NCBI RefSeq assembly: GCF_037975245.1
Contig: NC_092565.1
Span: 16,027,499 to 16,091,498, forward strand
Direction of reading: 5' to 3'
DNA: 64,000 bases
Origin: Apostichopus japonicus
Lineage: Eukaryota > Echinodermata > Holothuroidea > Aspidochirotida > Stichopodidae
Shown here: one piece after another, positions 55,909 through 64,000 of the stretch
How positions within the stretch are numbered: position 1 is the first letter of the stretch
How the letters are laid out: each line of letters begins with the position of its first letter
Notes under the pieces: model-generated
Told to the model about the DNA's origin: nothing
Database searches by the model: none
What the model saw: the letters and a program-made list of their open reading frames with translations, nothing else
Made by a program: the position numbers and the translations under genes

Positions 55909-57370
55909 GTAAGTTTTGTGTAATTTGGCGGGATTCGTACCGGTATTTTTCATAGGCCTATCGGTTGTCTGCGTCAGCTGAGAACATACTGCATTGACCC
56001 TACACAGTACTGTGTAACTGTCAGTGCTATAGAGACTTATAGGAATTGCATTGTTTACATTCGTAAAATTGCTGTAAAATGTTAATTTTTGTGTCGATTT
56101 AGCTTGTACTTCTCTAAGTAGTCAGTTTAATTCCTTTGCAGAACACGGGTATGCATCAAGCCTTCCAGTATACAGTGAAACTAAGAGAAAATCAAGGACG
56201 AAACGACTACATTCAAATAGGTGGGTCATACCCTTCTGCATTTTAGGCCTAACGCAATAGAACACTACCCACAGGGGTAGTTAATTTAATAAGTAATACC
56301 TTTTGTTTCTAATTCTATGCCTTTCACTTCTAAGCAACCTAGTACTACTCTGAAAACACTAGACAATGGTAGAGCTAACTTAGCACTTGATGTATTATTG
56401 AGTCAGGCAGAGGCTATGGCTGAGCTACTTCAAATTTGCTGGACCTTCAATTGGGCCTATTTTAGTTCCACTAAAATTCCAGTGTTTATAACAGTTTTAT
56501 CATTCATTAACCATCCTAAGCTAAGGACAGTTTAAATTTTTGACTCCAAACCAGTCTTGACCAAATTCACTTCTCTTGCATGTAAAGTCTACTTTCCAAA
56601 AACAGCTAGAATGACAAAATAATTGTTAATGTGCCTGTCATTTATTTGTGACGGTGACACAGGCCCTATATGGTTAGGATTCTGACCGCTACCTAACGAT
56701 ACATAGAATGGAATCCAAATTCAAGTTGGCTGAAGTAGCTGGTTAGTAGAGGTGTGAACACAAATGCTAATCCTGCTAATGCTAAATTTGTTAAGTATGG
56801 CATGTTTCAACTCTTTCGTTAAATCATTTTTCTTAATTCATATTCATAGTTTTGCAGGTGTCTAGAAAGTTCTTTTAATACATGCCTCTCAAAATTCAGT
56901 GGAAATCTAGAGTTTGGTAGGCCTAAATGTTATCAATTTTGACGTGTCTGTAAAAATTTGTACCAACTGAAAAATATTCCTCTTTACATACACTGTGGGA
57001 ATTGCAATTTAATGTTGTAAAATTAAAATTGTGACCTGAAAAATATCCCAAGACTTTTATCCAACTTGTTGTTCAATATTGCCATAAGTGTTAGCCATTC
57101 TCATTGACAAGACCCTCCCACTCTATTTTCTTTGGCAACCATTTAAATTTGCCTTGGACTGTTGCCAATTTTACAACACATTCATAGGCAGAATAATTTT
57201 ATGAACTTGTATATTATAACCAGGCCTAAACTGCAGAATATTTCTCCTGTTGGGAGTTTCAACTTGCAAGCAATGCTTATCTGAACTTCTGAAGGTACTC
57301 TTTCATTTACCCAGTGCTGTTTTGATTTTCTTTACAGCCGCTCAACTCACAACGAATTAGAGAAGAACAG
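55839..57370 (+). CDS. mxd: MXD (Mad/Mxi1) family transcriptional repressor, N-terminal three exons (partial gene)
   Basis: MXD proteins are nuclear bHLH-zipper factors that pair with MAX, bind CACGTG E-boxes and recruit SIN3/HDAC, opposing MYC. Three exons with canonical GT/AG borders read through in frame. Residues 1-23 hold the Sin3-interaction helix (MLLQASELLERK, compare MLLEAADYLERR in vertebrates). Next comes the family-specific EHGYAS block, then a lysine/arginine stretch (KRKSRTKR) in the place of the vertebrate nuclear localisation signal, then SRSTHNELEKNR, which begins the basic region. Intron phases are 1 and 2, then 2 after exon 3. The tiny third exon ending at EKNR matches the vertebrate Mxi1/Mxd layout as I remember it. 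The helix-loop-helix and zipper exons were not found before 64000, so the gene is cut by the window edge, not broken. EHGYAS argues against MNT, which also has a Sin3 helix. Whether it is closer to MXD1, MXI1, MXD3 or MXD4 cannot be told. Confidence 0.93.
56142..56220 (+). CDS. mxd: mxd exon 2: EHGYAS block and basic stretch
   Basis: This 79-nt exon starts after a TTTGCAG acceptor, completes the split glutamate codon and reads EHGYASSLPVYSETKRKSR and on to an asparagine/arginine end. It closes at a GTGGGT donor in phase 2. EHGYAS is the diagnostic MXD linker motif; KRKSRTKR is a likely nuclear localisation signal by position and charge. Confidence 0.92.
57338..57370 (+). CDS. mxd: mxd exon 3: start of bHLH basic region
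   Basis: A 33-nt micro-exon lies between a TTTACAG acceptor and a GTAGGG donor and encodes RSTHNELEKNR after the split serine codon. These residues start the DNA-contacting basic region; the histidine, asparagine, glutamate and arginine match the family. The phase-2 donor leaves the last arginine codon to be completed by an exon outside the window. Confidence 0.9.
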
Positions 57371-60300
57371 GTAGGGACATGTTCTGTGTGTGGGGGTGTC
57401 TTGTGTTTACTATGCTTGTTTGTGTTTGCTGCCTATTAACAATCAAAATCCTGGTCATTGCCACAGTACTAGTACAGCGTGCTGTTGTCAGTTACTATTT
57501 CCACCTATTGCATCATGAATTATGAATGAGGGTATTGGTTGACTCATGCATAATTCATGAGGGTATTGTATGACACCTGTTTATTCTGTGACTTAGCTCA
57601 TCTGCAGATTGTCAAAGGACAATTGTTAAGTTAGTTTTTGTGTGATGTCATGGGACGTGGCTTTTACGATGATCTTTGCAGGAAGGAAATTTTGCACAAA
57701 CTAAAACTGAGCTTTTTTTGTAGGTGAGGTGGCTCATATTCAGAAGGTGATTCAGTTTCAATTTGTTTGTTGCCTTTATTTTTGAAGCATTATAACCATG
57801 CTGTTCGTTGCAGCTTGCCATTTTCATGCTGATTCACTTCCACTGTTCACGCATTTCCAGCGTAAACGTATTGATTTTCATCACATGCTGGCCAGTTGTT
57901 AAGGCGGTCAATTGATCAGTTTTGACAAAAAGAAAACAGTGGCTTGGCTGTTGGTATTGCTGCACTGCCATTAAAAACATGGTACGGCCGACTAACTAAT
58001 GGGACAGATAAATGTTCCTCTTCAAAGTCTTGTACAACATGGGGAAAGAATACTAGGTGAATGCACATGTGCCCTCCAGACTCTTTGGGGAGAAAGTTTT
58101 ATGAAGCTATCAGCATTTAGAGGCAAGCAGTTTGTATTAAATTTTGTTGTTACATGCTATTAAAAGCACATTGGCATTTCTCCAATAATTTAAACTCACT
58201 TATTACTAATGTAACATTTCTTGCTGAGGCAACCAGCAACCATTGTGATATATTTTAAAGTGCAGTCTTGTTTATCATTAGTGAAACCTTATCCTCATAT
58301 GAAATGGAGACAGGACATGGAAATAGATTGGACATGCTCAGTATTTCTAGTAATTGAGTAATGAGGGCTGTGTCATGTTTTGTTATGGTGAACTGCTTAT
58401 GATGATAGTTAAAGTTACATCCATGAATTTGTGACATTATACAACTTCTGAAAGTAATGAGTGATACAGGTCTCCTTGGGTTATCTTTATCATGTCTTTT
58501 GTAGTTTCCTCTGATTGTGTATAAAGTTTGCATGTATATGTGTCCATTAAATAATACAAGGGCTATTTGACATATATGTGACAGAAATTTGCAATGAAGA
58601 CAAAAAAATAGTCCACAGTGAAGACTAACTGAAAACCTGACCTCCATAGCTTGTTGTTAACTCTGGGGTGGGTGGTTACGGTGTGACTAAATTTTTGCCA
58701 TCTGAAACCCCCCCCCCCCCATGTACTCCAGGAAAGGGAAGACAATGGCTGGCCTGTGATGTCATCACTGCACATCAGCTTAAAACAATGTCGTGCCATT
58801 CCAAGTTTCCAATCCATGTCCTCCATGTGAGTGGTGTTGTACCTGCATATATGTTCGCTAGTGTGCCTTACAGTACTAGCTTCTTGGTATCCTTCACAAA
58901 CACGTTAGCTAGTATTTGTTAGTTCTATAGAATAATGCAACTACAGTAGTTTACTACTTAACTATTTGATAAATATATATGATAAATATATATAAACCCT
59001 CCTGTTGCATGGCTTTCATTACAGTCCTAGCATACAACCTAGCACAATGTTGTTGAGCCCCAGCTGATATCAATACCGTAATCATTTTGTATTGTGAATC
59101 TGTTGTTATTAGGTGGTAGTCAACACCTTTGGTTTTAAAAAAAGTGTCCTTGTGTAGATGTGACCTTTACCTCATAGTCAACATTTTGGTAGTTCACTAT
59201 GCCAGGTGTGCTGTTGTTTTTTTCTGGCTCTCCCATTGGCCTTGCCAGGTGGCTTGAGTACTGACCAGTAGGTGGGTAGCGAAGACTTGTTGCTCTGTTA
59301 TGATTATATGCATTAAACAGTCTATCAGTGGATGATAGTACTGAGGCAAGTTCAACCTCTCACAAAATATATGTTAATTTGGACTTGAAAATGTAAGTGA
59401 GCACAGGTAGGACTCTGTGTTGCTGTGGTCATTGGTACAGATCTTCCCTCCTAGCCAAACATTTGGTTTTCTAAAGCCTTCACAATTTAAATGTGTGTTA
59501 AATTATATATATATCTTGTTGGTAAAAGTCCATCGAAATGCTTCAAGTCATAACCATTTTGATAGTGTGTCAAAAGGTTAAATATGCTTATAGGTTCCTC
59601 TTGTAGATGGTTAGATCTCCAAGTGGTAATTCAATATACTTGAGGTCAATTGTCACTCCTCATCTTTCTTTGATGTTTTTAAATTCATCAAAACAAACAA
59701 ACCATCCTGTGATTTACAGCTGTGTAATGTCATTGCACAATCTCCACATGGGGTGGGTGGCTGTGTGGGATGAAATGTTGTTAAATGTAACAACCATGTT
59801 AAACTACTGTTTATAAGCTCTTTTGGGTTCCATTGTTAGTTCAGTAGAATCATTGTCATACAATTCGATTGTCAACAAAAATTTCCAGGTTTGATAAACA
59901 ATAAAAAAGCCTTGCAAGTTATTAAATACTTTTTGTTGTTGCTGAAAGACATGTTTTTCAATGCAGTTAGTAAGCCAACAGATAATGCATTGTCTGTGTT
60001 GGTAGTATCTTAGGGTCAAGCCAATTAGACCCAGATAGGTTCATACCCTGGTAATTCCAATGTTTGGTAGGGATATGTTGAGGACTTGTTATTATGTTTA
60101 AAGCTGTTTTCTCTTTTGTTTTGGGTTGGGTTGGGGGGGGGGGGACTGATGAAGCTTTCAGCACAGCTGGGCTCCTCCTTTCAAAAGTGCAATGATTTGA
60201 TGTCAGCAGGTCTTTAGTGTCGAGCTGGCAGTTGTGTCCTGGCCTAGGTATTTGTGATCGTTTCATTTTATGATATAACCAAATATTTCTACCAAATTAC

Positions 60301-63300
60301 AGTCCCATATGCTGGTGTCCTGATAGCTTTGATAGATGGCAGTTGTTGAGACTTTCTTTACAACTCACCTAGGCTGCAACTATAAAAGATATGGGTGGAT
60401 TAATTCATTAATTCTAATAGCAGTTCTTTCTTTAATGTACAATATAGCCAGGTACAGACTTTTTGAAGTGTGAATAGTCTTTTCAACTCTTTGGGTCAAT
60501 GGTTTTTTTTGTTAACCTTCCCATTGACCTGTACAAAATTTTACTAATATACTGCAGTTATAACAACTGGGCAGATAACCCTGTTTTTTCCTATTAGAAC
60601 TGCCTTGACAGTCTTTATCTACTTTAGATCACTTAATATAGCTAAAGCTGTTAGATCTACTATGAAATAGCTAACCCAAGAATAGTTTATATGGCAAGTT
60701 GCTTTTTTTCTTTATCAGTGAGGTCATCTTTTTTTTTAACATTCTTTGTTTCTTTTCTTTTTTTTGGTACTTGAAGGCAATAGTGTTAACAGGTTGCCCA
60801 TGATTGAAGAGCAGATTAGTGCCATCCGTGGGGTACTGTATCAGTTGTTTGTCAAGTTCAAAAGCTTTTTTGGTTTGGTGCCCTCACCAAGAAAGGGAAA
60901 CATTTTGTAGTTAAAGCTTAAATTTTGTGTTCAGTTGCTATGGTATCAAGCACTTGAATACCAACACATCCTATTTAAACAAAGTTGTGAGTGGACTTCA
61001 GTAACAAACATGTACAAACATGTTCTAATTACATTTTGATCATTCCATTCATTGCTTCTCTGTTCTGGAATATATTTTGTATGTTTTATAATGTCCCATG
61101 CAATAAGTCTCATAGATAGTCACAGTAGTGTGCCTAGATTTGTTTTAAATTGTCCCTACCAATGAAGTAGTATTCTGCATCTCTGTTGCTGTAGAGAGTT
61201 CATTGTCTTTGCAATGGTGTTCTCCTAGGGCACTCCCTTATCCAAGTTCAATTGCCTCAAACCCTGATAAATTAGAATCTTTTGTTTGTATTCATCTTTC
61301 CGTTTAGTGATTGTCAGGTTTGATGGACAGGTTGCCAGAAGGGCTTCTTTTGGTCTATTGTAAGTGTTCCCAGAGAACAACTGACAATCTGCCTTAGCAT
61401 TTCTTTTTTTTTACTTCAATTGATCTCAGTGGTTGGTAGTTTTATGATTTAGATATCTTATAACTAAGCATAAGTCTTTGGAAGCAGTTTGCTTTGAGAT
61501 TGTTGGCAAGGATAAATTTCAGCCACACCAGCTGGCTTTGGACTTTTGCCATGTAAAAATTGTTTACCTTAAAACCGGAGTCGCTACAACTCTCTTTGAA
61601 GTGCGTGTAAATTACCTTAACGAAGTATAAGTTCCTTTGTTCATTTAGACTTGTTTGGCAATTTATATGTACACGTGTAACCACATATGGCTGGGAAATA
61701 CCAAATTATCTGAGTGCTACACTTTATCCTAGCAACCAGCATCGACTATTTCTGTTCGTTAACGTTCTTTCTGGAGGAAATTAGTAGCTGTCACCAGCTT
61801 CCTTACAAATTGGCAGAAGATCTCATCCAAGGGCAGTGGGATGCTAAAAATGGGAGCCTGTGGATGCCAAAGGCAACCGCAGAAGGGTAACCAAAAAGAT
61901 CAATTAAAAAGAATTCCTGAACTGGGGACCACTTTAGGGATTTTAGCCTTTTAGTTACTATAAATACAGTTGGATCATGTATAGTGTTGATGCATTTCAC
62001 AAGTGCATTGGATTAGTCTTGATAGTACTTAAAGAAGTGTCGCCAATGTTATGGACAAAAACTTGCTTGTAATGATGAATAGAAGAAGTGTTTTCTATCC
62101 TTGAAGGTTTAAGACACTAAAAATAATGCTCAGCATTTTCTGTCAGGGTACATCAACACTGACACTGTGTATATAAATAACATCATTTGATTACCAAACT
62201 TGTGTATCGCTGGATGCAAATTTCAATGCCCAAATTTCAACTATTTTGATGTCTACGTATGTATCTACAGTGAGCATGTTGCAGTTTTGTAACGCTGCTG
62301 GTTGCGTTCAACTTTTGACTATCAATGTACTGTATCTGTTGTACAAGTGGAAGGTACTGCATCCTCGCTACTAGTACGTGCATGTTTACACATCTTGATG
62401 GCTATGAGTCATATAATATTCAGGGTATTTCCTTATCAAGGACTGTTAGTTAGCACAGTGAGTTGCTGGTAGGATAGCTAACCATTAATTGTGGGTTTGA
62501 TTGAATACCCTGGGAACAAAGTCACTGGAATTCATTCAAAACAAACATGGAGGCTGTTGATGACATACCAAGGGAAGAGGACAGGACCGATACAGTTTCC
62601 CAAGTCCATTCTTAGCTAGCTCTTGATCTGCAGTCACCCCAATAATTTAATTTAGAAGTGATGAGAGAGGCCAGAGAAGCTCAAGCATATATCTTGATGT
62701 ATTCAGTGGTAGGATGCAAGTCAACAAACAAGTAGAGAGGAGGAAGTTTGGAAGGAACAACTGTTGAGGGAGGGTTTGTTTCCCTGCAGATGTGGATCCA
62801 ATAATTGGTAGTCCATTTAATGGACTTTCACGTCTGTACATAGCTAATTCAAAATTATATATGGGTAATTTTATGTTAGTGCACTTGTAACAGAAATCTG
62901 AAGCTAGTTATACGAATATTGGTTTAACTCCAGTTTAGTGACAAATTCACTGTATCTTCTGACAATGTTCCATTCAAAAGTCTCTTACTGTTTACATCTG
63001 CCCAATTGTTTACCGTTGGCTAATATCGCACACTGCATAGTGCTTTACATGTCGTAAACAAAGCTGAAAATGCTGTGTGATGTTTACTTGTTAGCTAAAT
63101 GTGGCTTGCATATTATTGTACGCAATACGTCTTTGCATAGGGTCGGTGGGATTGATTGAAAATTCAAAATTGATCAAATTTAGAACTGCAGTGGAGTTGA
63201 TATGTACTGTTGTGAGCATTGCAGGCTTGATTTATTTTGTACCTCTTCAGCTTAGAAAGCAAGCAAGTTTGTTCAGTCGGTACACTAGATAAGTACTATG

Positions 63301-64000
63301 TTCCTCTACAACACTGATCCACTTATTTCTTTCTTGTTCTGTTTACACCCAGTAGCTCCAATTCCTGGTTCAGTAAATCTATTTACATGTACATGTTTCA
63401 TTCCTTGTGAGGCTTGAAAGATATGTCAATTAATCCAGTTGAGGAAGTCTTTTGAATTTTTTAACACAACGTTTCATGCCCTGTTGTGAGTGGTTAATGA
63501 AATTCCTCCATTTTTTGGCACATGTGCCTGTCATGTGTATTGTGTAGTGCTAAAACCGCACTGTAATCAAAAGGGCATTGGGCTCATTGAAAGGAATGGA
63601 AAAATTTAGACAATTTTCCTTTCTCAGCACTGTTTCGTGACACCTCCATAACTTGTGGAAAGCTGTGGAAACAAGTTAAACACATTAGAGGATATTGGAT
63701 GCTCACAAAGCAAAGTCCATATTTGTTAAGTAAGAGTCATTCGCCGCCACAATGCACAGTAGTAGCTATAAAGTGAGCCGTTCGAATATATGTAGTGCTG
63801 TGTATATGCCACAACGAACAATTCAGGACAACAAGGAAACTGTATAAAAAGATTGAAACTTTGCTCAGAATTTGTAGAATTTGCATAATTGTACTGCGAA
63901 ATTATAGTAATACTTGCTTGTGGTAAATCATAAATGTATTTATCCCAACTTCCATAGACCTAAGAATAATTCAGTAGGATGAACCAAAGAATGTGTAATC
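57371..64000 (+). other. Intron 3 of mxd (open to the window end)
   Basis: I read both strands for the expected continuation of the basic region and helix 1 (an arginine-alanine-histidine-leucine-arginine type sequence) and found none. The interval is AT-rich and holds only small features: a C run at 58689, a G run near 60132, and a direct duplication of a roughly 30-bp ATTCATGAGGGTATTG-type unit at 57517-57572. Open frames here, such as the 130-codon one on the - strand at 58255-58647, show no recognisable domain. Confidence 0.6.

Noticed and set aside
58255-58647. 130-codon - strand frame inside mxd intron 3
   Set aside because: No motif, no paired splice sites, composition like the surrounding intron.

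Overview
This window looks like nuclear DNA from a marine deuterostome invertebrate, most likely an echinoderm and perhaps a sea cucumber. It is AT-rich and very gene-poor. It is crowded with (AT)n microsatellites and with G or C runs of 9 to 17 bases, the octamer TAGGCCTA keeps recurring, and spliced exons lie among decayed retroelements. The species call is inference from sequence style. There is no operon, prophage, CRISPR array or other prokaryotic feature.

The best-identified gene is at the right-hand end on the + strand. Three exons (55839-55908, 56142-56220, 57338-57370) encode the start of a MXD (Mad/Mxi1) repressor: the Sin3-interaction helix, the EHGYAS block, a basic stretch, and the start of the basic region of the bHLH domain (RSTHNELEKNR). 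The rest of the bHLH-zipper lies beyond the window, behind an intron longer than 6.6 kb. A TATA/CCAAT promoter-like segment and an in-frame upstream ORF precede the start codon.

On the - strand, four exons joined by phase-0 introns (16999-16838, 15841-15728, 15023-14928, 13238-12945) form the C-terminal part of an uncharacterised protein. It resembles the large invertebrate 'SAMD3-like/uncharacterised' family. One exon starts with an in-frame TAA, so the gene is a decayed or polymorphic copy or that exon is skipped. A possible first exon lies at 21725-21632. Downstream on the same strand, a separate first coding exon (10135-10040), with a SAM-domain-like N-terminus and a CRE/CCAAT promoter-like region, starts another gene running off the left side.

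The rest, roughly 22-55 kb and most of 1-10 kb, is intergenic. I could delimit these mobile elements: two non-autonomous DNA transposons with perfect 8-bp target-site duplications (26420-26953 and 27591-28180, hAT-like); a tRNA-derived SINE with 13-bp duplications (15405-15620); a 513-bp tRNA-SINE with a conserved central domain (13352-13864); a CR1/L2-type LINE 3' fragment with an (ACTAA)n tail (43709-44643); another LINE 3' fragment inside a GAGTAC-rich repeat (34888-36151); two long inverted-repeat structures (827-1874 and 14348-14744); and a hammerhead-ribozyme-like core of the kind carried by Penelope-like elements (38993-39031).

I did not find a convincing new multi-gene system. The items most worth a second look are the nonsense-bearing SAMD3-like locus, the hammerhead-like motif, the cluster of DR4/DR5/DR2 AGGTCA repeats at 20.2-20.5 kb, the GAGTAC repeat, and the inverted-repeat element bounded by poly-G on both sides.
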